This document shows, in pieces, positions 42,357-52,579 of a DNA stretch of 64,000 nucleotides. The stretch's first letter is position 1. The number at the start of each line of letters is the position of its first letter. The notes beneath the pieces were generated by a model, which was not told where the DNA came from, made no database searches, and worked only from the letters and a program-made list of their open reading frames with translations. A program made the translations under genes and the position numbers. The stretch is from Rosa chinensis (Eukaryota; Streptophyta; Magnoliopsida; Rosales; Rosaceae). The stretch is from positions 65,316,989 to 65,380,988 of the forward strand of contig NC_037094.1 in NCBI RefSeq assembly GCF_002994745.2, given 5' to 3'.

Positions 42357-42710
42357 TGATAAAGTAATCTGGGGTGCACATCCAAAACCAATTGGCAATG
42401 GATGGAGTGGCCCAAACCCTTATAAACCCATAGGCAAGGTCCCATTTTTCCCATGTGGGATGTATATATTCTCAACACACCCCCGCACGTGTGGCGAATT
42501 TTCAAGGCATACACGTGGACAACTTTTAGGTGACGTGTAGCCCGTGTGGCCGTTAGGCATGCACACGTAGGTAACTTGCTTTGATACCATGATAAAGTAA
42601 TCTGGGGTTCATATCCAAAACCAATTGGTAATGGATGGAGTGGCCCAAACCCTTATAAACCCATAGGCAAGGTCTCATTTTTCCCATGTGGGATGTATAT
42701 ATTCTCAACA
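42357..42710 (-). mobile_element. TRIM-H: 354-bp terminal-repeat retrotransposon in miniature
   Basis: Two 121-bp LTRs (42357-42477 and 42590-42710; four mismatches by my count) flank 112 bp. On the minus strand each LTR runs TGTTGAGAATATA to ATTACTTTATCA. Next to the 5' LTR is a perfect-looking initiator-tRNA-Met PBS, TGGTATCAAAGC (plus 42578-42589), and before the 3' LTR a G-rich tract (GCGGGGGTG). Flanks GAAAC (42352-42356) and TAAAC (42711-42715) are a TSD with one mismatch. No coding. Mobilised in trans by definition. Confidence 0.92.
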
Positions 42711-43140
42711 TAAACAACTATTTACATTGGTAAATTTTGAAACATAGAATCAGAATTGAGGGAGTACAAGATACTAGATTTTGTTAGTTAACATAACAAA
42801 TATCTACTTATCTTTAAGACTAAAATAAAAAATAAAAATGAAAATAATGTAAGAGTTTTAATTCCCAGTTCCCATATACCAAAGTTCATCGGTCTAAAAC
42901 AGAACACACAGATTGTACTTACAAAATAGCAGATCATATACAAAAGGAAATCCTTGCATTTTTATTATATCTGAGCTATCACACAAGTACATAAAGTATA
43001 AAGAAATTGAAATAAAATTCTTTAAAAAAAAAAGGGGGTACAATAAGAAAATGTTTAGTAACATTCTTTCTGCTAAAGAAAAGAGGTTCAGAACATGGAC
43101 AGAATTACATAAAAAACATAAGCACATTCTTGATTCACAA
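42711..43140. other. Unassigned AT-rich spacer
   Basis: No ORF or repeat structure recognised; it joins TRIM-H to the third receptor-kinase remnant. Confidence 0.4.
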
Positions 43141-43390
43141 TTCTTCAGGTGGTCAAAACATTACAAGCAAGCAATTCACCACATGTTACCATAGCTATTG
43201 GATCTGACAAAGCAGTCTTCGAGTTGAGAGGTGTTGAGAAACTTGCTTCATTGTTGGACGAGATTGAGGACTGGAATTCAAGCATGCAAATGCTACCTTC
43301 ACAAGAGAGACAACTTCTCCTGCAAGTTCTCGTTCACTTCCATGGTGTAAGCAAGCTCTGCTCAGAGAAAAACTCGTAAGGAAGGGAAAT
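43141..43390 (-). pseudogene. LRR receptor-like kinase remnant, copy 3 (C-terminal end)
   Basis: On the minus strand, 43310-43200 read LVKVAFACLNSSPQSRPTMK and QVSQHLSTRRL, the kinase C-terminus also seen in copy 1 at 34260-34360. At 43325-43375 the sequence jumps to the MEVNE exon start and its intron (CTCGTTCACTTCCAT), so the segment between has been deleted. The 5' part of this copy would lie to the right, where Tat-C begins. It shows there were at least three tandem copies. Confidence 0.75.
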
Positions 43391-43459
43391 TTATCATAAA
43401 CATAATAACCATTCCATGGTTTTAGTATTCAAAATAAAACTTCACATAAATTTAGTTAT

Positions 43460-44186
43460 TAAAAACTAGTTTTCCAATTCATCAAGGCATATAGTTGTTT
43501 GGCTCCAAAACTAGTTGGCTTGCAAACTGTCTCTTTTGCTGATGTGATTGCGCAGGCGTGCCGGCACTGTGGGGTGCAGTCGTCGGGGAGTCCCTTGACT
43601 TGACTTCTTGAATCAAGCACTGTGGACGAGGAGAGCACCAACCTCGTCACAAAGCTCTTTTCTCTGCCTTCCGGAAAAGGACTTCTTGCCTTACGGGTAA
43701 GGGCTTTGGTTGTGATCTCTTCGCGACACCGAATCGATACCCAAACGTTGCAAGTTGAGCAGAGCAATCACCAAAAAGTTTGGAGAAAGCACAGGTTTTG
43801 CTAAAGCTTGACTTTAGCTTCGCTGGGTTGCGAGGGTGTTACCCTTGTTTCGCTGGTTTGCAACTAGGTTACAGGTAGGTTTGCTCCGGAGAGGCTTTGG
43901 TAATCTGTATGATTAGTTGATTTGAGAGTTGTGTGTAATTCGTCCTTGAAACCTGGTATTTATACCTACGGTTTCGACTGTTCCTTATCATAGAAGGATT
44001 ATTGATTGAAGTTTCCTATTCAATCTCTGCTACTTGAGTCCAATAAGGACTCGTTTTCCTTATGGATTTCGGAATGGGTGAAGCTGTAACCCAAACCCAA
44101 GTAGGCTTATTTTTGGGCTGCAGGTATCGATCCGCTATGCTAAATCCGCTAATGGATCTTGCCAAAATTACTTTTGGGCTCAAACA
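43460..44186 (-). repeat. Tat-C 3' LTR (left boundary approximate)
   Basis: The right edge GGGCTCAAACA at 44186 directly abuts the PPT, so on the minus strand the LTR starts TGTTTGAGCCC. A minus-strand TATA box GTATAAATACC lies at about 43955-43965. The left edge could not be fixed because the partner LTR is outside the window; it must lie between the receptor-kinase remnant and about 43530. Confidence 0.65.
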
Positions 44187-44203
44187 TTGCCCCCCAGGCC
44201 CCG
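44187..44203 (-). other. Tat-C polypurine tract
   Basis: Minus GGGGCCTGGGGGGCAA immediately 5' of the 3' LTR. Confidence 0.75.
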
Positions 44204-44454
44204 AAATCAGGCCCACAAAAATGTAACTGATTGAAAAGGACTTAAACGACACACCTGGCGACCGAAACGAGATCATTAATGAGGGTTGCGTCCATTCGCT
44301 TTGCAAAACGTCTTTTCGTTGTATCGTTTCCCTCATAAAATCTCTTTTTTAAATCCCGCAGCCATTTCAAACCTGTCACATCAGAAACTCTTTTAGTCTT
44401 CTAAACCCAGAAACCCTCTTGTTCCGAACATCTTTCTCACGGAAAACCCAGAAA

Positions 44455-47400
44455 TGGCTCCCCCAAAGAAAATAGTCATCGATCAAGAGGAGGAACTCAA
44501 CGAGTAGATCGCCCATACTTGGGGAACCAACATCGGTGCCCGCTGTCACATCCACACTACTATCCAGCGACCTTTGCTTCTCAGGCTCCCAAATCACCAC
44601 GTCGGACTGGGTCTGGCACCGCGAGATTCTATCCCCGACGATGATATTGCCTTCTATGGCTTTCCCATTCGTCGACCCATTCCGGTCCTCCGAAGGACCC
44701 CTGGAGATTTCAGCAGTTGGGGTGCACAAAAACATCGAGCGAAAATAGGGCACTAGCCATCCTCTATTGTGGCGACCCGGAGACCGGATTACCACAGCGC
44801 CGCCTCCCCAAGGAACCCTACACCCGCAACACTTGGAGTAAGTGTTTTGGGCCTAGAATTCCTCAAAGAGACAAGACCTTTAGGTTGGAAAACAAGATAT
44901 CTATAAGCCCAAAATTCTTAGACTAGTATAGCAGGCTTGGCTAGTAACCACAAGATTACGAACTACGCGAGGAAGAGGAAAGGAAGGTGGTGTTGTGTTG
45001 AGTTTTAGAACCTATGTCAATTTTTAGTTCTTACCCAAGTTTTCATTAAGTTCATTGAATGTAATTTACGTGAGTCTTCTAGGTCTAGCCCACTAGGACC
45101 TAAACTCAAATGGAGGTTCTAATTCTAGGGTTCCACTTTGGTGGTAAACAATCACACGCATCATCAACCATACATAACATTACAAAAATTTTACGAGATC
45201 GAACAAGCCAAATAAAATAAACTTGAAACAAAACAAATTTTGGCCTCCAAGGATTATCCTCCGTACCCAAGCTTCGACAACAATAGCCTGCAAAACAAAC
45301 TAAAGTAGGGGTTAGGCTCCTACATCCAGTCATTGCCCATGCCCGCCCCCATATCTAAGTTTAAAAATATGATTTATCGTTTTGAGAATAAGTAATAGAT
45401 AAAAACCAGTTTGTGATTCCACGTGATCATCACCACGTAATTACAATCCCACGGCAATTGATCATCTTTCACACTTCCATCACAACCATCCATCTAGCCA
45501 ATCACTTTCGGGAATTCAATAATCACAAGGCTAGAGACAAAGGGGAGTATTCAATAATCAAGGGCATGGTGCACACTACCCACCACCGGTGGCTCAAGGA
45601 GGAACTGGCCTCTCCTTACATCCCCATCAATTGCCAACACATCAATCCAATCCACGCAAACCATTTCAAGTTGTAAAAACAGATAATTTCCAAAACATGC
45701 AAGAGGCCTCATATAAAACATAGTATATGTAAGAAAAGCATAGATAGAGTTGAAGGCATCCCCTACCTGGAACTCGAGCTTTCTCTTGCATAACTTAGCC
45801 TCAATGCAACCTTGTAGCAACCACCAACTTCACAAGATTCCACCACAGCATCGAGCCTAGATCAATAAGCGACGTTAATAACGATAAACTAGGCTAGCTA
45901 TTCACTCTCAATACTCTCCGAATAAAACATTTTCCTTAACCTAATTACTAACTAATAACCAGACCATTTAAGGAGTTTGTTGTTAGGAAGAGGGGGTAAG
46001 AACACTTTTTAAAAGACAAGTTGCGGAAAACTGAAAACAGAGTTTTAAAAGGAGTTGTCAAGGGTCACGGAATTGTTCAAAATACTTGAGGTAAATTCTT
46101 GAGAAATTTTGAAAGAAGGATAGCTTGACAACCAACTCAGTAAGATTGAAATGGTTATTGAATTTCAAGTGAAACCAAACAAAGAGTAAAGGTTTTAAAG
46201 GCTAAAGTAAAACAATGTGCAGATTCTTTCCAGAAATACCAGCTTCTGTACACTTTTTCAAAAATTCATAACTAATTCTAGAAAAATTATTTTGAGGTTA
46301 TTCAAAATCTGAAATGTTCACCTATGTGTCTACTATATTTCTCTAGAAGAAACTGATCCCAAATTCCGAGCGGTTTAGCACCAGATTTGGAATAAATGCA
46401 ACTGGATCAGAATGTACTGAAAAGTGAAAATCTGCAGAAAGTTGCTCTTTTGCTCAAAGTTCTTTTGGTACCCAATATGGCCAGTCGAAGCTAACCCAAC
46501 ACACTTAAAAGGCATGTCTATTGCTCCTAATGATCTATAGCTCAGGTTACTTTCTAATACTATATTGGCAGGTGCTGTAGCTCGATGACATAATGCATTG
46601 AAACATGATATTTGGACAGCTACAAACAACAAATAACCTTTGAACCAAATACGATTCTAATACTCAAGGTGTAGTCATGACCTAGTAGAATCCCTAGATA
46701 TTAGAATGGATGAGAAATCAAAATTAAGGCAGTAAGATACCAACAACAGCATTCACAAGTTCATAATCTTCAAGAATTCGTAATAACAACCAAAAATTTA
46801 TAGAGTTTTATGGAAAAGATGATACTCACCAAAGACTAATCAAAAAGGTGAGTTTCTCATGAGGATTTCAACAGGAAAGAGAGCTAAGGGAGCTGATTGG
46901 ATCGAGCCCAGTTGCAGGTCAAGAAATTCGCTCAATCTCGAACATGTAGAGTGCAACAGAAACTTCTCAATATGTGAAATAGTTGTTTTGAACGTATTGA
47001 GCCTAAAAGTTGAAGAAAGAAAGGGGAACTTGATGGTTCCAGAATCTTACCAAGTGTTTGTATCAGTCTCAAGTAATATGTGAGGGATTCGGGTAGAGCA
47101 AGAGAGGAAATTCAAGCATAAATTCGGAACAGGCTCGCTTCCGTACAGCTTCTACTTCGAGGGGTGTACAGATCTCAAATCGATTCCGATGGAGTTGAAA
47201 TTTGGAGGCTAGATGGAGGAGACATAGGCGAACAACTTTTTTGAAGAAAGGTTTTTGATCAGACTTCTCTAACTAGGAGTTTCTAGGCATGAAAACACAC
47301 TGTTATGCCCAGCAAAGAGAGAAAAAGGGCGAGAAAAGAAGGGTGGCCATCGACCTCTGGTTTGGGACTCTCCCTTTTGAAGGTCTGGAGTGATGTTCTT

Positions 47401-50400
47401 AGAGGAGTCGCCATATGCATGGTGATAACGCGGAAGGGAAGAGTTGAACGAGGTTTACTTTCCCTCTACCCAATTTGACGAGAACGTGAAAGGGAAGGAC
47501 TTGGGCTTTGCGTAGGTAGAAGCAAGCTCAATGTATGGGCAGAAAAGGGTTTGGATCAGCTAAGGCATGTGATAAGGAAAAATAGGGTGTAAAAACCAAT
47601 ATGATGGGGAAATAAAAGTTGAACAAATCAATAAAAGAAAACTCAAGAATTAAAAATGTTGGCAAGACTAAATAAGAATTGGGCCTTACCAAACTTGTAT
47701 GCAGATAGAAAAATGGCAAGGTAAGTTTGGTCGGAATTTTGTTTGAGTTTGAAAAATATAAGGAGTAAATAAATTATGCATTTGAAAGTCAGTGAGATGG
47801 TTGACGAGTAAGCGTCGGGTAAGGTGAGTAGGAATTCAACCAACGTGTAAAGAATAAGGTAAAACGAGAAATCGTAAATGCACGCACAAGTATATTTCAA
47901 ATTATGCAAAGATGTCATTATGAACTACAAGGACCATATTGGATCAAGGGAGATGTTCGGGTCAAAGATCGACTAACTTATTGGGCTAGGTTCACTAGCA
48001 TACCCGTCTGTTGGGTGTCCAGAGTAAATTTTGGACTCTAACATTATGCTATTCTTAGGCCCAAGGCCCAAGCCCAAACTATTTCCAAAAGTCTTTGGCT
48101 AAACAAAGGTCACGAAAAATTATCCAGTCAAAAAGTAATGTTCGAAATTTCACGGGGTCTACAACTATCAGTGCGGCGGAGCTCTCCTGGTATCGCGAAG
48201 AGCGAGCGCGAGATCTGGCTCGCTGGAACGCGGTAGGTATTACCCATACTATTGATTTATGCTTTCGCCTCCCGCAGGGTGGCAATCGCTAACCGCTCAC
48301 CGCCTTTCTCTGCTTTTGGAATACTGCCACGAACACCTTCGACTTTCGATTTGGCCAAATGGGCATCACCTTGCTAGATATCCTCACCATTACTGGATTG
48401 CCCATCGATGGCGAGCCCTATCTGCATGGCCAATTTGACTTCGTCACCTTTACCTCAACCATGGCCCAAACTGGTTACAGCGCTCACAGCAGCTCCTATC
48501 TGTGGTGGCTGGCCTATTACCGCAGAGAGCATAATGCGACAGGTGGAATTGCCTTTCTGGAGTATAGGCTCTGCAAGTTCATCTTCTGCACCTCTACCAA
48601 CAAACCCACTGGTCCTTGGACTTCTTTAGCAATAGCCCTCTATAATGGCCGCCGCGTAGGGCTGGGACAACTAATGTTGGGCGCCCTCTACCGCACTTTA
48701 TACCAGGCCACCATGCATCCTTTTGAGACTAGCATTTCTGGCCCTTTTTAAATCCTCGATTTCTGGATTCAAACTTATTTTCCATATTTTCGTCGCGACG
48801 ATATTTCACTGCTTCCACCGGCTGATCAACTCTTGGGTCAATGGCTTAGCCATTAGGAAAGGTACACATCCCCTCCTTATTCTGAGTGCTTCACACATCT
48901 ATACCTTCTGCACGAAATGCCCTACTGTGACCTAGTGCTTGGTAGAAGATTCCCAACTCCACTTGAAAATGGGTTCCTTCCCGGGGCTCCTGACTACAGT
49001 GATCGTGCACGCTTGGATTTCCACCGGCGATCTCCTGTTCAGATATTAGGCTTGCTGCTGATGAACTTAGTTATGAGCTTTACGCGCCCAACCATTTTGC
49101 TCGCCAATTTGGCCTCGCCCAATTAGTATCATTCCTCCTCTATGATGCCTGGAACTATAACACTTCTTGGCGCAGAATTGGCCCCGCTACTGGGCCTCCA
49201 CCAGCACAAAGCATGCTTGCACTAGTTGATCTCCCGGGACTGGGCCAATGACATCGTTCCTGTGGATGGCAACGCTGAAGGGTACGAGCAATGGTGGTCA
49301 GAAGTCTCTGTCAACTGCTGGGGACAAAGGGATGACGAGCTCTTCGTGACCATCTTTGCAGAACTGAGATATCCCTATGATACTGACACTAAGTTGCTTG
49401 CTCGCTTTCCTGAAGCCGAGGCACAACCCCCGCCACCTGAACCAGCTCTGGGAACCACGAGAGCCCCATGCCCCATCCAGGCTGGGATTGTAATTCGCGA
49501 GCCCCCTCAAGAGGTAATTGCCTTAGATTGTTCTTCATTCTCTCTATCTGCTTCCCCCTTTTAACTCAAACTTTGTTGCATCATGAAAGTGTGCCACCTT
49601 CTGGTAGTCAAGCGGTTAATGCTTCTCCAGCCACTGGACAAGCTGCGAAGCAGAAAGCAATAGTGACGGAACCTGACGTCGAAGACTCCTCTTCTGATGA
49701 TGATGACCCACAAACAGTAAGGATCTTCCCCTTATAAAGTCTTGACATTTTCTTTCCAAGTCTAATCTTTAAATCCTGACAGATTGCAGCCGCTTTGGCC
49801 CAAAGCGCAATCGCGCTGATCCTCGAACTGATCCGTGGGCAGAAGATGAACCAATCGCTGATCGACTGGTAATACACATTTAAAGCGAGCACTGGAATCT
49901 TTGTTTCATTATGTACGACAGTATAACGCTCCTCATTTCCAGGTTCATCGTAGGTCTTCCAGACAAGCAGGGGAAGGATCTTCTGCTGCTGGCGAAGATG
50001 CGTCTGCTTCACACGCTCAAGCGCCGACTGGTTCTAACAATCCTCCACCCTCCATCAGTGCTGCAAACAATATGCAGTTGGCTCTAGTGCCAGTTCAAGT
50101 CATAGACGACAGCTCGCCTGAGGTTAAGGAAAGAATACCGCTCTCGGACACACCTCGCGAGCAACCGACTGCAGTACTTATCATGGAACAAGTAGTGCCT
50201 GATTCGATTCCAGTTTCTGGCGAGGTTGATCAAGAACCAATGCCAACCGCCATCCTTCACGAGCTACCTATCCCAGAGGTACACCTTCTTGCTTATCCTA
50301 TATTCTGATTCCTGCCTTAATCTTTTGACGTTTTGACCATCCACTGGAAAACAGAATCCTGCCCCTATCGAGGAAGTGGCTGCTGCTGCCGTAGAGGTGC

Positions 50401-51163
50401 TTGGTGAAAATCATGCTGAACCAGATGGCGCTAGCGCAGATAATCAAGAACCCTTCCCTGATGCCCCCCAAGCACCTAAAGCAAGAGATGAAGTGAACCT
50501 TGAGCCAGTACTGGAAGTGGTGCCTGTCGCGGAGCCTCTCGAGGCTCCTGTCGCTGCTGCCCCAAATCCTCCTCCTGCGCCTCCTTCCAGACTGGAAAGG
50601 CTGGCTCGCGTACTTAAAGTAACTCCTCCTGGAGTCATAGATGATGCTAGAGAAGGTCTACGTCGTCTTCTGGGACCCGATATTCTGACGCCCGGCGCAC
50701 CCGCGAGAGCTTTGGAGTATCTGAGGGTACTTCTCCACGAAGGAGCCATCACAGAAGCCTAGTTCCTAGATATCGATCAACTGCTGCAGGATCTCCCCAA
50801 ATGGCTCAATGAGAAAGCGGTCGCGCGCAAGCCAGGCAAACCCAAGCCCACTATCTGACCCTCACTCAACAGACGAACACTTCGCGCGATTTCTTAGGCG
50901 ACCGGGGTACTCTCATCAGGGATTTGACGGTTACGAGGAACCATCTCAGGACCCAGATTCAAGATCTTCAGGCCCAATTAACTGCTGTAACGGCCAGGCT
51001 CGCCCATGAGGAAACCCAACTGGAGCAACCCTTAGCCGCTCTCGAAGCACTGTCCCAAGAACTGGACCAGGCTCGCCTCGCTACCCAACAAGTCGCTCAA
51101 GCTGCTGCTGATGCCAGCTTTCGCCTGGATGAACATTTCCTCCGCCTGACTTATGCAGGCTGA
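44455..51163 (+). pseudogene. Antisense plant-mobile-domain (PMD) gene of Tat-C, split by LTR-E2
   Basis: The start at 44455 (MAPPKKIVIDQEEEL) is preceded by ATAAAATC at 44336. The first part (44455-44845) reads to YTRNTWS with a stop at 44504 and a frameshift near 44750. LTR-E2 follows. Reading resumes at 48164 with ISAAELSWYREERARDLARW, DFRFGQMGITLLDILTITGL and HSSSYLWWLAYY, a PMD / aminotransferase-like domain (PF10536 as I recall it). Downstream exons are joined by GT/AG introns, e.g. 49717-49782, 49869-49942 and 50279-50354. They encode acidic, Pro-rich sequence and a C-terminal coiled coil (LRTQIQDLQAQLTAVTARL), ending at 51163. A stop at 50760 breaks it. Cellular PMD proteins (MAIN/MAIL) act in nuclear gene silencing; TE versions have unknown roles. 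Confidence 0.8.
44846..48163 (-). mobile_element. LTR-E2: long non-coding LTR inside the PMD gene (about 3.3 kb)
   Basis: Collinear with LTR-E1 from 45003 to 48163, with no insertion. The right edge is GGGGTCTACA (48163). The left edge is placed provisionally at TGTTTTGGGCCTAG (44846), which would give TG...CA ends on the minus strand; the true edge could lie up to about 45000. Flanks GTAAG and ACTAT do not match, so no TSD is seen. Best explained as a solo LTR of a long-LTR gypsy element. No coding. Confidence 0.65.
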
Positions 51164-52579
51164 GGGGTTTAGGCCTCTAATATTAGGCCCATTATTTTGT
51201 ATGAACAATATTAATATTAATATCATTATTTATGGTTTAGTGAAATATTCAGCCCACATTACCTGGCCCAAATATTTTGGAGTTACAAGCAGTTAAGCAC
51301 TCAGCTTTGCCTTTATTGCATATTAAAACCGTTTGAAAAGATAACCTCGAAATAGAGCAGTTACCTCCTCGAAGACTGCTCCACTTCCCACGCGTCTTCT
51401 AATTTCTTTCCTTTCCGAGATCATAGCATTCAATTCTATTGATACTCCCATCGATAACGTTGAAATTGCTTCAACTGCCCATCGAAAGGTTGAAGCCACT
51501 GAGGTTGGCCCTATAAATATCTATACTTTGGAGAAGTGAACAAATACACAAACATGGCTAACCCAAAATTAACTCTGTAGTCCCTGCTTCTTTTCCTTCT
51601 ATTTCTGAAATCTTCTCCTTACGATCTCACCCTGAGCCTCTAAACCTTAGGCTTTATGGCTTAATCTCAATGCCTAGGTAGACCTTATGGCCTAATCTCA
51701 GGTTCAACCTCATGTCTTTGGTCTCTGGAACTTCGGATGGGATTCACCGGTTCCAATTAGACTGAAGAACACAAGGGGCTCCTAGCGCGGGATACCATAT
51801 TCTGGGGATTCCCTCTCCTCAGATTTCCCTGCACGGAGCAAAACGAAGAAGGGTGGAAGGCCACTCGAGGCCGACTGTTCTTCTTCCGCAGTTTACATCC
51901 GGGGTCGGACGCACCGACTTCTGTTTTTCCCCTGGAGGTAGATGAGGCACTGGGCTGCGCTAACGCGCTGATTCCATCTCCATCCCGGAGGATAGCTAAC
52001 TGGAAAGGCTGCGATGGATTATTTCCTTCCCTTTTCTTCCAGTACAGGCGATAGCAACTGCAGCCCGGAGTCAAGAAATGTGGGTGAAGAGAGGAAGAGT
52101 AAGAATGATCCTCTCACTGCCTCTTCCTGCCGCAAGATCCAAAAGCTCTTAGAAGATCTGAAATCCTTATGATGTTTAGCCACTTTTTGGCTTTGTAAAC
52201 CGCAAATGTAATTTTCTCGAACACATTGTACTACTTTTGGCCGCAAAGCCACTTTATGTATGAAATTTTCTGAATGAGATTTTCTGTGTTTTGTCATTTG
52301 CTGAAAAATGATAAGGCCTCTGGTATAGGCCCGTACATATATACCTAACATATATTGTCAAGGATATTGAAACTCAAAAGAAAAATAATAAGGCCTCTGG
52401 GATAGGCACTTATAGATATATAGAGTAATGGCCACAATCAAATGGCCTAAATATATAAAGTGTTACCCTCCTAGTGTTCTTAGGCAGAGCGCATACATGA
52501 GGATGAAGCCACAGACTGGCCTGACTGAAAAAGATGGAGCAAGCCCAAGAAGACTATGTTTGCCCCCTGTTCCAAGAAC
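51164..52579. other. Tat-C non-coding region between PMD gene and pol
   Basis: 1.4 kb without recognisable ORF. Contains TAAGGCCTCTGGTATAGGC-like repeats at 52310 and 52389. Probably the 3' flank of the antisense gene, convergent with the end of pol. Confidence 0.45.

Noticed and set aside
43459..43767. 102-codon minus ORF in the Tat-C LTR
   Set aside because: Lies in LTR non-coding sequence; no domain and it overlaps the transcribed leader.
44536..44756. Two overlapping plus ORFs treated as separate genes
   Set aside because: They are frames of one broken PMD gene exon separated by a one-base shift, so they were merged into the antisense PMD pseudogene.
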